64,000 nucleotides of DNA, from positions 3,224,001-3,288,000 of the forward strand of contig NC_052620.1 of assembly GCF_016545825.1 (NCBI RefSeq), written 5' to 3'. Both the position numbers and the translations under genes were made by a program. Numbering within the stretch: the stretch's first letter is position 1; each line of letters starts with the position of its first letter. Shown here in pieces: positions 11,601 through 22,428 of the stretch. The notes under the pieces were generated by a model. It had not been told where the DNA came from. It ran no database searches and worked only from the letters and a program-made list of their open reading frames with translations. This DNA is from Eucalyptus grandis (lineage: Eukaryota > Streptophyta > Magnoliopsida > Myrtales > Myrtaceae).

Positions 11601-13135
11601 ATGGGGGAGGTTCACTGCGATTCTTTACGGGAAAAAAAAAAGGTAATAAGGATGATTTATGTAATTACACAGATCGCTACAAATTGAGATCCGTATTAAT
11701 TGGCATGCACTGAACATGAAAGAGGCTAAAGAAAAAAGAATGTGACGATACATATCCATCCGTATCACATGCCGTTTAATTTCCATCCAATATATTACTA
11801 ACACTAACAGAGTCTTACAGTAAGGATAAATCGCTATTAGAGATTTCAGATTTTCAATTTTTCTTTCCATTTCCTTGATTTTACGTTTAATATTTGAATC
11901 ATTTGAGGTAAGCCCGAAATTTTCGGGAATTTGATGCCCTGGACCGAAGATTAGCCCATTCCGGAAATGAAGTATGAAGAGGCCGCCCAAATGCCCACGC
12001 CAAAACCAAACAAACACCATGCACATATCCCCATCTCCTTCCCCAACCCTTCTGCCTCCGCCACAGATCCAGCCCCGTCACTCACCGCCGCCCAGGAGCC
12101 GTCGACGTCCCTTGAACCCTGCTGCTATCACTTCCCGCGATCCGTCATGGTCATCAACCAACGAAGCCCCTGTTCTTTGCCCCTCTACATCAAACAGAGT
12201 TGGCAGCTTGAATGAAAGTTAGTTATTCAAAAATAGTTGGTAATTTAGTCGGAGAAAAGTAGGTAAAAGACTTTAATTAAAGACAGTAATCTCTAAGAAT
12301 AATCTATAAGTTTAAAATGTTGGTAAGTGAAGCATTTTGTAAGAAGTAAAAAAACTTCAGACCAAAGGAAAAAAATAAACATAAGTAAAAATACCAAATG
12401 AGGGTCAGTGACCCCCATACTAGCTTAGGTAGAACTGCAATGGGAGAAAGTTGGCAACTCACACTAATTTGGATTAGTGATATCCAAATATATAATTAGT
12501 AAATGTAAGATGTTGCTAGCCAACACTCGTAAAAGTTGGTAATTATAAAAATAAATAAAATTAGATGAGTGACATAAGTCAAGAGTTCGTATCCCATAAT
12601 TAGTTGGTACCGTACTCTAAATATGTAATTGCACGTACAAGTCAGTAAATTTGAAGTGTTAAGTAAGTTAAGTAAATAAAAGTTGGTAGCTGTATCTATA
12701 TAAATAATATGCAAGCTAAAGAAAGAGTTGGTAATTTCGTAAGAGTATTGATTAGTTTCCAATAAGTTATTTGGGAGAAAGTTACTTCGCTTTTTTCTAC
12801 TAACAGTTCTTTGACACTTACCAAAACTAATTGAGCGTTACTGATACGAAAATTTTTGCACGGAATAATAGAATTCTGCCTTGTCGAGAGGAGGAGGAGG
12901 TGAGGGTTCAGATTTACTCGAATAATTGGAATTGATGACAATAGATTTTAGGGCAAGACAAGAATCGATGATGTGGATTTTCTTTCGTTGACTTGTGTTT
13001 GCGCTTCTTGATTACTTGACACTTGATCCAATGATTTCCCTCACAAACTCATGAGTTAACTTCATCTCTTTCATGAGTAACAAAAACTATTGTTCAATAA
13101 TGATATCTTATGGCAGGTGGTCGCTATCATGTTTG
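11601..13135. other. Unassigned interval upstream of the copia element
   Basis: No supported gene. A short C-rich pocket at 11960-12200 has overlapping small frames in two phases but no recognisable domain. From 12235 to 12740 the motif 'AGTTGGTA' recurs at uneven spacing (12235, 12534, 12602, 12683, 12727) in AT-rich DNA, a weak dispersed repeat. Confidence 0.35.
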
Positions 13136-13140
13136 GTGGG

Positions 13141-13565
13141 TGATGGTTTATATGAGATGGACTTAAGGCCCGTCCGTCCAAGTTGGGCCCAAAAAGCCCG
13201 GCCCACGGGAATACAGCCCGTGGATGGGGGGACATATAAAAGGGAGGAGAGAGAAGGGAGAACGCACCTCTTGGATAATCAACGTACGTACGTTCTCTCC
13301 CTCGCTCTCTCTCCAACAAAAGGAAGAAACAAGAAGCATAAGGCATCGTTCTTCTTCCCTTCAAGGCGTCATCGGATCGAATAAGGCCAAGTTTCTCTTC
13401 CTCTATCGGCGTCGGTGTATAATCTGTGGCTAACAAGGTACGCTCGAATCCGTGGTGTGCTTTAGGATCGGTGATACGTGTTGTTCCCGGGCTTCGTCTT
13501 CCGCATTGCTTTAGGGGTTCGATTTAGTGTCGAATCCTGTTTTCGGGGATCCGTTATTCCCAACA
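13141..13565 (+). repeat. 5' LTR of the copia element (425 bp)
   Basis: It starts TGATGG and ends CCCAACA. It holds a TATA box at 13235-13241, a GA/CT-rich leader with a 'CGTACGTACG' palindrome at 13281-13292, and a GC-rich U5 end. It abuts the PBS with one base between. Confidence 0.95.
13235..13241 (+). promoter_or_regulatory. TATA box in the 5' LTR
   Basis: TATAAAA sits about 95 bases into the LTR. The same box is at 19954-19960 in the 3' LTR. Transcription would start some 30 bases downstream, before the palindrome. Confidence 0.6.
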
Positions 13566-13566
13566 T

Positions 13567-13578
13567 TGGTATCAGAGC
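13567..13578 (+). other. Primer binding site (initiator tRNA-Met type)
   Basis: TGGTATCAGAGC is the standard plant PBS complementary to the 3' end of initiator methionine tRNA. It starts two bases after the LTR. Confidence 0.9.
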
Positions 13579-14341
13579 CCTAGTTCACGTTTTCCCGACC
13601 TGTTTGACATTTTTTGATTGATTTTTCGCAAAAGCAATTCGGCCGTACGGATCGGGGCGAGAAATCCCGACACCCGAGCACTGTTCGGCCATTTTTCTGA
13701 GTTTTCGTAAGTCGAAATCGAATTCTAATGGCATAGGAAGAAAGGCGACGTCGAGACGAGTCTGGCGATACGTCGAGCGCCGCCGGGAGACGCCGCACGC
13801 GCCCACACGCGTGACCGGAAGCCGCTGCGCGTAGGCGCGACACACCCGGAAGCGCTGGCTCGCCTAGCGCATGCGACACACGCGCTGGTTGGCAAACCAG
13901 CACGTGCTCGCCGCCGGCCGGCGAACCGGCACGACGACGTTTCGCCGGGCGGTCACCGGCCGGCAACTCGACCGGCGACCCGACCCGACCCAAACCGCGG
14001 GCGCCGGCACGTGCCGGCTGACGTCTGCGTGACGTCATCCCGCACACACGTGCGGCACGTGCCGTCGCGCCCGAACCGGCCCGACCGGTCCGACCGGTCC
14101 AATGTCCGACAACCCGACCGTTTACCCGTTGACCGTTGACCGTTGACTTTTACCGTTGACCCGAAAAAATATATATATATATATATATTTGTTTCTTTTT
14201 CAATTATGTCTATGTGGGTTAGAGATAATCCATTTTTTATTCTGCATTTGTTGCATGAATCATGGAAAATTATGTATTTTCCATTTTGTTTATTGTGGAT
14301 TAAAAGTGATCCATTTTAGTTCTGCATTTGTTGCAGGAACT
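13579..14341 (+). other. GC-rich leader of the copia element
   Basis: From about 13735 to 14150 the sequence is far richer in GC than its surroundings, with many CCGGC / GCCGG dyads, and ends in a run of 'CGTTGAC' steps (14117-14160). A TA dinucleotide run lies at 14169-14187. I see no coding function. A minus-strand frame covers much of it but is explained by GC bias. 'TTTGTTGCAG' at 14327-14336 looks like a splice acceptor just before the ORF at 14342. Confidence 0.5.
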
Positions 14342-14836
14342 ATGATGCGTTATGCACGGATACCTGCAATCCCGAGAACGGACGAAGGAAGAGCTAAACT
14401 AAAAAGGCTGATGAAAGAGTTAGCTGATTATCGGTGGCTTGATGGTGATTTAGTATCACATATGGTCAAGGTCAATCAGATGATACAGGAAATAATCTGG
14501 AATGGTTATCTTATGCCGGATTTTGAGAAGGTGCCGGCATTGATGAACACTCTTCCACATGAATGGCAAGCAGTGTTAGATCGGCTATGGGAGGTCAACG
14601 TGGTCCCGGATTATAGGAGGCTAGTGGAAGCTTTTGTAAGAGAGTACTATAGGATTGAGTTGGCCAAAACTTCAACCCTTAGATTGAGCACCACATGGCG
14701 CAGAGTGAATACGCCTTGGTGGCGACATGAGAGCTCTCCAAAAGTTTTTCCATGGTTGGCAAATGTGCCTTCAGTTTTCTCAGATACTTTGACTGATAGA
14801 TTAGAAGGGACTTTCCCTATTTATTTCTTAGATTAG
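14342..14836 (+). CDS. Unusual extra ORF upstream of gag (possibly gag-like)
   Basis: Open for about 164 residues from ATG 14342; the frame stays open upstream to an ATG at 14156 through unlikely low-complexity sequence. Features are a charged start with 'RTDEGRAKLKRLMKEL', then 'DYRWLDGDLVSHMVKVNQMI', then '..LPHEWQAVLDRLWEV'. The 'VSHM..VNQMI' and 'L..LP.EW' pattern recalls the UBN2-type core of plant copia Gag, but the main Gag of this element starts downstream at 15251. It could be a second gag-like protein or a transduced fragment. No stop or frameshift interrupts it, unlike every other domain here. Confidence 0.45.
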   Translation: MMRYARIPAIPRTDEGRAKLKRLMKELADYRWLDGDLVSHMVKVNQMIQEIIWNGYLMPDFEKVPALMNTLPHEWQAVLDRLWEVNVVPDYRRLVEAFVREYYRIELAKTSTLRLSTTWRRVNTPWWRHESSPKVFPWLANVPSVFSDTLTDRLEGTFPIYFLD

Positions 14837-15250
14837 TTTGAGATGTTTTTGAGTGTTGAATATCTCTTTCTATGTTGATATTTCTTTTTGGATATATTTT
14901 CTTATGTGTATATTACTTAGTGTAATGGACTGTTGTATTATGTTGAAAGCATTATTGTTTTATTGGATATTAATTATCTGTTGCTTTATGTTATTGCCGG
15001 TTGCTGTGGGTAATTAGCTGTGGGTAGTTTAGAAGTTTTTGTAGCTTCATAGAATTGATTTTGCATATGACAATCATATTAATGATAGTTTTAAGTTAGG
15101 ATTTTTGGAGGATGATTGGAAACGTAGTGACATTTTGATTTTAAAACCTTACTTGAAATTGTTCATTAATATGATGGGTCTATGCAAAAGGGATGCATAA
15201 ATGATAGGCATTAATTATTCGTGCATATAAGTCTGATGTGTTCAGATCGA

Positions 15251-15730
15251 TGGTTTCAGCAACTAAGAACGTAATTGATGATATGAACGGCAACAATTGT
15301 GAGATATTGAAATGAAGATTCAATATGTGCTGGAAAGGCAAGAAGCACTAGAAGCTCTTGACCATGTTATGGAAGATCTTGAGGATGCTGTGCGCCACCT
15401 TGAGCTGGTAGAGGACCGCTTAACGGCATGTGAGCTGAAAATAGATATTTACAATGCTGGTTCTAGCTCAGAAAGGGCTTTGAGCTCTAAGCACAAACGT
15501 ATTGATTCGTTCAATATGTGGGAATGCAAAAGATCAAGTCCTTATTGCAAGAGATCAAGAGTTAACCAACACAAGAGAGGAAAAGGTTCTCAAGTGAAGA
15601 AAATGTCAAAGGTGAGGTGTTACAATTGTGACAAGAAAGGTCACTATGCTCGCGACTATCGTGAGCCAAAGAAGGTATACACCTCTTGTACATTTGAGAA
15701 CTTTGCTTTTGTGTCAAGTTATGCTTTATA
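15251..15730 (+). pseudogene. gag: copia gag remnant (degenerate zinc knuckle)
   Basis: The N-terminal part reads 'DDMNGNNCEIL' then, after a frameshift near 15311, 'MKIQYVLERQEALEALDHVM', the usual start of copia Gag. The middle of Gag is missing: the text jumps to a coil-like 'LELVEDRLTACELKIDIYNA' region. The CCHC zinc knuckle near 15618-15659 keeps C, C and H, but the last cysteine is tyrosine (RDY for RDC). Gag normally forms the particle and binds RNA; this one could not. Confidence 0.8.
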
Positions 15731-15746
15731 GACTGAATCCAATCCT

Positions 15747-15989
15747 TTGTGGACTGTAGATTCAGGAGCAACAGACGATGTAGAGAAGGATAGAGGATCC
15801 TTCGTGGAATTCCGACGAATACCAACTGGAACTAAGTTGATCTATGTGGGAAACAACTCCAGAGATGAAGTTAAAGGGATTGACACCTGCCAATTGAACA
15901 TGCGTGATGGACGCACCTTGTTCCTACATGATGATCTATATACTCCAGAGATTCGTCGAAATTTAAGTGTCTGTTTTGGTGTTGGTTAA
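15747..15989 (+). pseudogene. copia protease domain
   Basis: It begins 'MWTVDSGAT', holding the aspartic protease motif D-S-G with the catalytic Asp at residue 5, followed by the usual 'GNNSRDEVKGI' and 'LHDDLYTPEIRRNL' strands. The histidine that normally follows in 'DSGATDH' is Asp here. The frame breaks at 15989 inside the spacer to integrase. Confidence 0.8.
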
Positions 15990-17119
15990 GCTTGGTTTTG
16001 GTATGAACTTCCATAATAAAGGTGTAGATTTGTGTTTAGATACAAACTACTATGGTTGTGGTCACTTTCTAGATGGTTTTATTGTACTGAATGTTGACTG
16101 TGATGATGTCAATATGTTATTCCATTGTTTCACGTCTTTTACTTCATGTGATAATGATGTGAATGTGTGGCATGCTAGACTTGGTCATATTGGCCAACAA
16201 CATATGAATAGACTGGCCAAAAATGGCTTGTTGGGCAATATTGAAAAAGGCAATTTGCTAATATGTGAGCATTGCCTAGTAGGGAAAACGACAATGAAAC
16301 CATTTGGAAAAGATAAAGAGTTGAATTTCCTCTGCATTTAATCCATTATGATGTCTGTGGTTCAATGAATGTGAGAAGAAGGCATGGGGCTATTTATTTC
16401 ATCACTTTTATAGATGATTATACTCGATTCGGATATGTCTATTTGATTTCTCATAAATCTGAAGCATTATGTTGTTTCAAAAGGTTTATGAACTTGGTTG
16501 AAAATCAATTAGACAATAAAATAAAAGTATTTAGATTCGATCGAGGTCGAGAATATTTATCTGATGAGTTCAGAAAATTATGTGATGAAAAAGGAATTGA
16601 AAGACAGTTGTCTATTCCATATACTCCTCAACAAAATGATGTTGCAAAGAGAAGAAACATAACCCTAATGGAAATGGTTAGGTCCATGATGGCGCATGCT
16701 AACTTACCTATTACCTTTTGGAGTGATGCGTTGTTAACTACTGCCTATATACTTAACTGGGTGCCTTCCAAATCAATTAGTTCCACTCCATATGAGTTAT
16801 GGACAGGTAGAAAATCGGACTTAAGTTTTCTTAAGCCATGGGGTTGTACTGCCTATACTCATAAGTCCTCTCACAAGTTTAGGAAATTGGGTCCTAAAGG
16901 AAAGTAGAGTATTTTAATGAGATACTCCGAACACTCGAAAGGGTATGTGTTCATAGGTGAGCAGGAAAGTGGGAGTATAACTGAGTTTGAATCACGAGAT
17001 GTCACATTCTTAGAGGATGAATTTCCTAAGAAGGGCGAAATAGGGAAGATTGTTCCCTATTTGAGACCTTGGATCGAGATAATGATGTTAGTGGAGTTCG
17101 TCCAAGTGGGAGTAATATG
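15967..17119 (+). pseudogene. copia integrase (catalytic Glu lost)
   Basis: The N-terminal HHCC zinc region is visible ('VWHARLGHIGQQHM' then 'CEHC'). A frameshift near 16320-16340 joins it to the core from 16350. In the core the first Asp (HYDVCG) and second Asp (FDRGREY) are present, but the third catalytic residue, normally Glu in 'NGVAERRN', is Lys in 'NDVAKRRN'. A TAG stop at 16905 interrupts the frame, which resumes in phase through 'SEHSKGYVFIGEQESG' to about 17119. Integrase joins cDNA to the genome; this copy is inactive. Confidence 0.85.
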
Positions 17120-18291
17120 AGAAGTGATGAATTAAATTCAACTCATTCTCAATTGCAACCACATGATGAGACGACATCATCATTACCTAATCCAAGTGAG
17201 AGCATGATGGGGGATGATGTGCTAAGTGTACAATCTCCCATACGGCGAACAAGTCGCCAAAGTATTCCCCATCGACGTTTTGACATTGAAGGGGAAACTT
17301 TTATGGTTGCTCCACAAGATGAGGATGAGCCAAGAAATATTAATGAGGCTCTGAATTGCCCTAGTAAGGAAAAAATGGATTAATGCAATGGAAGAGGAAA
17401 TGGAGTCAATGAAATCAAACCAAGTCTCGGGAACCGGTTGATCTTCCAAAAGGACGCAGAGCTATTGGGAACAAGTGGGTTCTCAAAATAAAGTGAAAGG
17501 CTGATGGCTCGATTGAAAGGCATAAGGCTCACCTTGTGGCGAAGGGGTATAATCAACAAGAAGGAATTGATTATGAAGATACATTTTCTCCTGTAGTGAG
17601 ATTTACCTCGATTCGCATTATTCTGGTAATAGTGGTTAGTCTGGATCTTAAGTTACATCAAATGGATGTAAAGATTGCTTTCCTCAATGGAGAATTAGAG
17701 GAAGAAATATATATGGAACAACCTGCTGGTTTCATAGTGAAAGGCCAAGAAGAAAAGTATGTCGACTTTTGAGGTCGATATATGGTCTTAAGCGATCATC
17801 AAGACAATGGTATATACGTTTTCATAATGCCATAATGGCATATGATTTTACGATGATTGATGAGGATCATTGTGTATATATCAAAAGATCCAAGAATCAA
17901 TTTGTGATCATATCATTATATGTTGATGATATACTAATTGCCGGAAGTAATATGGAGTTTGTTAATACTGTCAAAAGTTGGTTGTCTTCCAACTTTGAAT
18001 TGAAGGATATGGGATTGTAAACCCATAGACACTCCTATTGCAAAAGGTGAAGGATTGAGCCATAGACTGTGTCCAAGGACTCCACAAGAGAATGAACAAA
18101 TGAAACATGTTCCTTATGCTAGTGCTGTTGGGAGCTTGATGTACGCTATGATGTGTACAAGACCTGACATATGTTATGCAGTTGGAATGGTGAGTAGATA
18201 CCAATCCAATCCAGGTCAAGCACGTTGGAAAGCCGTTAAAAGAATACTGAGGTATCTAAAGGAAACTGCTGATTATACGTTGAGTTATTAA
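17120..18291 (+). pseudogene. copia reverse transcriptase (frameshifts, internal deletion)
   Basis: The spacer before RT is at 17120-17380. RT begins near 17390 ('MEEEMESMKSNQV'), is frame-broken, then reads from 17461 through '[19 protein letters not shown]' and '[20 protein letters not shown]'. After another break at 17770 it reads 'SIYGLKRSSRQWY' and the catalytic YVDD at 17919-17930. At 18010 the text jumps from 'KDMG' straight to 'CKPIDTPIAKGEG', losing the few dozen codons normally between. The connection region runs to a stop at 18289. Confidence 0.9.
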
Positions 18292-18780
18292 AGAAATGAT
18301 CTGCAACTCAAAGGCTATTCTGATGCTGATTGGGGAGGAGATTTAAATGAAAGGAAATCTACCTCTGGGTTTGTTCTCTTACCGAATAATGGCACCATAT
18401 GTTGGAGCAGTAAGAAACAAAAGTGTATAGCCTTGTCCACGATAGAAACTGAGTTCGTGGCATTATCAGCAGCAATAAAAGAAGATGTTTGGCTTAAGAG
18501 ATTATTGGATCATTTAGGTGTTATTTGAAGTGCTGCAAATTCATTGTTGGTTAACTGTGATAGCCAAGCAGCAAAAGCGTACACCAAAGATCCAAAATAT
18601 CATGGCAAGACCAAACATATAGATACCGAGTATACTTTTGTCAAGGATATGATTGCACGAAAAGATGTGAACTTAGAGTACATGCTACGCATAGAATGGT
18701 AGCAGATCTTATGACAAAGCCAATACCTAGAGATGTGTTTTATGGCCATATAAAATCTCTAGGATTGCGTAGAGTCTGAT
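18292..18780 (+). pseudogene. copia RNase H remnant
   Basis: In phase after the stop at 18289 it reads 'LKGYSDADWGGDL', 'TSGFVLL', 'ETEFVALSAA' and, past a TGA near 18526, 'NCDSQAAKAYTKDPKYHGKTKHID'. These are the standard RNase H blocks with the first Asp, the Glu and the second Asp kept. Further breaks occur near 18700. RNase H removes the RNA strand of the RNA:DNA hybrid. Confidence 0.85.
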
Positions 18781-19850
18781 GTATTGGATTATAATTTCCC
18801 TGAAGTGTTCACATTTGATGAATTTGTGTTTTTTCATCATTAATGCCTATGTATCTTTGTTTGATCTTTATGCATCTTAATACTTAGTGTATTATTTTAA
18901 GTTGAGAAAGTATGTCGGACAAATATAAGATTAGCCCACTCACACGGGTAATCGCCTCTATTTACTGTGTGATAAATAGAGATGAGACTGTTTTTAAGCT
19001 TATTATCTAGGTGATGATCGAGAGCTCAAGCTTAAAATACGTATGTCGCCTTAACTGGGTGTTAAGATGAAGACATAATACTTACTATGTCCGAAAGTAA
19101 AATACCCCACATATTTTACTTTATCTGTCTATGATGCCAGATGTGAGTTCTGATGAATTTTGTGAATGAGTAGATACGTGAACTCAAGTTAGATATTGGG
19201 TATGTCTGAAGTATCATCTGTACGGTATTGAAAGGAATAGGCATACGCTCCATGGGAAATGAGTTAATACCGTAATACGTGCTTCATACTACGTATGCAT
19301 GAGACGACCAATAAGAGTGGTAAAAGTTTGATCTCAACTTTTATGTCGTGTGAGACTCTTGAGGAAAAAAATTCCTCAATTTTTAGTCCCTTCATGACTC
19401 TTACTTATTCTCAAGATTTCTATTTAGTGTTTGCTATCTTAGGATGTTGCAATGGTCATGAGTTGATTCGATCTAATGAGGCATTTCTAGAAAAGCAAGC
19501 TGAACTGAAATTGAGAGTTTGAAGGGAAGAGGAAGATCGAATTTGGAGAATCACATTGTAGTTTTTGTATTCACCGGTTAACCAATTATGACTGTCTTTG
19601 TGATAATCATAATTGTGAATACAAAATATATATCATTGTTTGAAAGAGATCAAGAGAGATATAAATGTGATCGATCAATCTAGGGTACTGCATACTAAAT
19701 CTACTCGGAGTGTGATGCCCATTATGAGCTGCTATATATTCCTAACAGATGTATGGCAACGAGCTCTCAAAGTATGCTGGTCGCACGGATTATTCACCGG
19801 TATGAATGTTGAAGAGAGGTAAAGAGAATCCTGTTCAGCCCACCATGTGC
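18781..19850 (+). other. 3' noncoding region of the copia element (~1.07 kb)
   Basis: There is no open frame of note between the RNase H remnant and the polypurine tract. I see a local dyad 'CTCTATTTA'...'TAAATAGAG' at 18956-18981. The stretch is longer than the very short 3' region usual in small copia families. Confidence 0.55.
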
Positions 19851-19860
19851 GAGTGGGAGA
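19851..19860 (+). other. Polypurine tract
   Basis: GAGTGGGAGA directly precedes the 3' LTR, the position and composition expected for the plus-strand primer. Confidence 0.7.
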
Positions 19861-20284
19861 TGATGGTTTATATGAGATGGGCTTAAGGCCGTCCACCCAA
19901 GTTGGGCCCAAAAAGCCCGGCCCACGGGAATACGGCCTGTGGATGGGGGGACATATAAAAGGGAGGAGAGAGAATGGAGAACGCACCTCTTGGATAATCA
20001 ACGTACGTACGTTCTCTCCCTCGCTCTCTCTCCAACAAAAGGAAGAAACAGTAAGCATAAGGCATCGTTCTTCTTCCCTTCAAGGCGTCATCGGATCGAA
20101 TAGGGCCAAGTTTCTCTTCCTCTATCGGCATCGGTGTATAATCTGTGGCTAACAAGGTACGCTCGAATCCGTGGTGTGCTTTAGGATCGGTGATACGTGT
20201 TGTTCCCGGGCTTCGTCTTCCGCATTGCTTTAGGGGTTCAATTTAGTGTCGAATCCTGTTTTCGGGGATCCGTTATTCCCAACA
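19861..20284 (+). repeat. 3' LTR of the copia element (424 bp)
   Basis: It starts TGATGG and ends CCCAACA. It differs from the 5' LTR at 11 bases and one single-base gap by my count, about 2.6%. TATA box at 19954-19960. It is followed by the GTGGG target duplication. Confidence 0.95.
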
Positions 20285-20289
20285 GTGGG

Positions 20290-20775
20290 CAATGATTCGT
20301 GATTTGCGGAGGTATGCTTGCATGAAGTACTCGCCATCCATACTTGAAATCCGACAATACGACCACTTTTGCGATGCTGAAAATGGAAACGAGCTACGCA
20401 AAATGCCACTCTGTTTTGTGATGAGAAGCAAACTCAAGAATCTCATTGTTCACTAATTCGGACAATCTTCTGTCCTGAACCCACGTTACTTATGGTCTTT
20501 GAAACTTCGCTATGCGTGTCTTGTTCTTGATGATTGAAGTGCAATGGTGGATATGGGAATTCGGATGCTCACCTGCAACTATCGTACAGATTGCAAAAGC
20601 TGGCTTTTTGTTGTCTAGCAAGTAAGATGTGTGGTATGATTTGGACACCCTATCCACCCACAAACCTTCACGGAGCCAAATCAAGTTAGTTTATTACACA
20701 TTATATAAATTGGTTCAAAAAAGGAAAAAAAAAAAAAACTAAAGAAAATATTTTCCTCTACTGATGCTAAACCAG

Positions 20776-20808
<33 letters not shown>

Positions 20809-20816
20809 AAAAAAAT
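20290..20816. other. Unassigned interval with a 31-base A run
   Basis: No gene seen. An uninterrupted A tract lies at 20776-20806, followed by further A-rich sequence to 20815. It could be the tail of a retroposed sequence in plus orientation, but I cannot name the body. Confidence 0.4.
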
Positions 20817-21296
20817 TCAAGTTTTGGACGTCAATGCCTCCGAGCTCAGGCTTGTCGCCACAATGGGGCTTTTGACCACATGCTTGCCACCGTTATTCAT
20901 CCAACTCAGAGAACCAAAAACCAGCGTCTCATTCATCTGTTTTGGTCCTTCTATTGTCAACTTATACCTCAGCTTCTCATACTTCTCTTTGAACGTGAGT
21001 TTATCCGGCACGACTTCGATCTTGAATCCCTCCATCGGCATCACCTTGGCAATGTAGGTTGATGGCCCGTCTCCCACATTTGTCACCGTCCGGAATAATT
21101 CTTGCACTGTCAAAGAGCCCGAGCTGTTTGGACTAAAGAAGGCAATGAAGGAAGGGTAGTTAAGGTCCAGTGATGAGTCTGAACAATTGTAGGAAGATGA
21201 CCTGGTGACGGTTTGGATTTGCTTTGATGTGTAATTCATCGCACACATGAGGTTGACATAGTCTTGGGGCTGCGCTGGTCCAAAAACCAGAGACAC
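20817..21296 (-). pseudogene. C-terminal fragment of a subtilisin-like protease (SBT1 type)
   Basis: About 159 residues in one minus-strand frame. It reads 'PQDYVNLMCAMNYTSKQI', '..YNCSDSSLDLNYPSF', '..FRTVTNVGDGPSTYIAKV' and ends '..SSEALTSKT'. These are the end of the S8 catalytic domain and the fibronectin-III-like domain of plant subtilases, secreted serine proteases of the apoplast. The propeptide, catalytic Asp/His/Ser and PA domain are all absent: immediately upstream (above 21300) lies an LTR fragment. The frame itself is intact, so the loss was probably one truncation. Confidence 0.85.
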
Positions 21297-21304
21297 AAAC
21301 TGCT

Positions 21305-22415
21305 ATTCGGTCGGTAGGGAGGAAGCAAGACCGAGCAGTTCGAAGAAGACAAAGACAAGGCAGGTTACGAAAAGAAAAGGAAAGGAAAAAGGAAAGAAAG
21401 AGAATCGGTCGAGCAACAAAAGGGGGGGATTTCGCATGGATGGAAAGGGAAAGAGGAGAAAGCAAGGCTATGGAGGGTCCCCTCTTAATTTCCACATCAC
21501 TTAGTCCATATTCCATGGAATTCTTGGGCCACTCTGACTATCAAGGGGCCTACCACTCCAATGAAATCTTATCTTTCCCAAATGGAACTCACGTGAAGTT
21601 GAATTTCCCTTTGGCATGTAGTCATCTGAATTTTGCAGCCCTTACACTAGTTTTTCCCTTTAATGTTTTGCAATTTAAATGGCCTTAGGTAACAATGGTA
21701 AGGCCTCAATTAAATCCTTATGTTTCCCATCTCCAATCGTTCCACATTGAAGACTAAAAATTCACATAAATTGCGGTCCTTCCCATTCTCACTTAATTTG
21801 CTGCATTTGAATTTACCGCCAAAATTCAAGTTTGTCAAAAGGTCTTAAAATGATGCAACAATATTCCTAGAATTGATTGTGACCTAGCGAAACTTTCAGT
21901 TTCTGAAATCGAATTAAATTTCGTGGTTAATTTCAACCCGACACAATTTTAGCGTGACTTAAATCGGGCAGTTTTTGGGATTTTTGGTGCAATTGACCCG
22001 TGGTCGATTATTTTCGAACCACAATGTACATCTTCAACTTATTGGCGACTCTCGATTATCGTAAAATTTCAAGGTTTCAAATACGGGCAAATGGTACCAA
22101 AACAACAGAAAAATCGATTTAGTAACAATCGACAATAATTTTGCAATTAGGTGGAATTACCCACACTAAATCACGCACCTTGGTCAAATCGGCCTATCTC
22201 CGGTCTCTAATAAAATTTTCTACTGTGTCGTAATGACCCTTGCAAACTAACACGGTTGAGCAGTCAATTCCTAGTCGAATTCTCAAGCTTGTTATATTAA
22301 AATCCATTAGTAACTTCCTAAATAGTCTAGTTATCTCATGAGTGATTGGCTCAAAGAATAACACTATAGGTGCGTCAATGAAAAGCTCGGCTCATTCAAT
22401 TGAAAACATAAGTGG
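21305..22415 (-). mobile_element. Ty3-type LTR fragment, inverted relative to 2216-3640
   Basis: The reverse complement matches 2216-3000 well, then carries the shared 'GGGGACCCTCCA' block near 21480 before a T/C-rich leader. It abuts the subtilase tail on its low-coordinate side. Neither LTR end is preserved. It probably cut the subtilase gene. Confidence 0.55.
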
Positions 22416-22428
22416 AAAATCATACTGT

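Larger units (their letters stand above)
13141..20284 (+). mobile_element. Ty1/copia LTR retrotransposon, structurally complete, coding-dead
   Basis: Two near-identical LTRs begin TGATGG and end CCCAACA. Target duplications GTGGG lie at 13136-13140 and 20285-20289. A tRNA-Met-type PBS follows the 5' LTR and a purine-rich tract precedes the 3' LTR. The order of domains is gag, protease, integrase, reverse transcriptase, RNase H; integrase before RT defines copia. By eye the LTRs differ at 11 bases and one single-base gap. All domains carry frameshifts, stops or deletions, so it could move only with help from another element. Confidence 0.95.

Noticed and set aside
13580..14047. 155-codon minus-strand frame
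   Set aside because: Antisense to the copia leader; explained by GC bias.
20776..20815. Poly-A tract considered as the tail of a retrocopied subtilase
   Set aside because: The tract lies on the plus strand at the 3' side of a minus-strand frame, so it has the wrong sense for that gene's mRNA tail.
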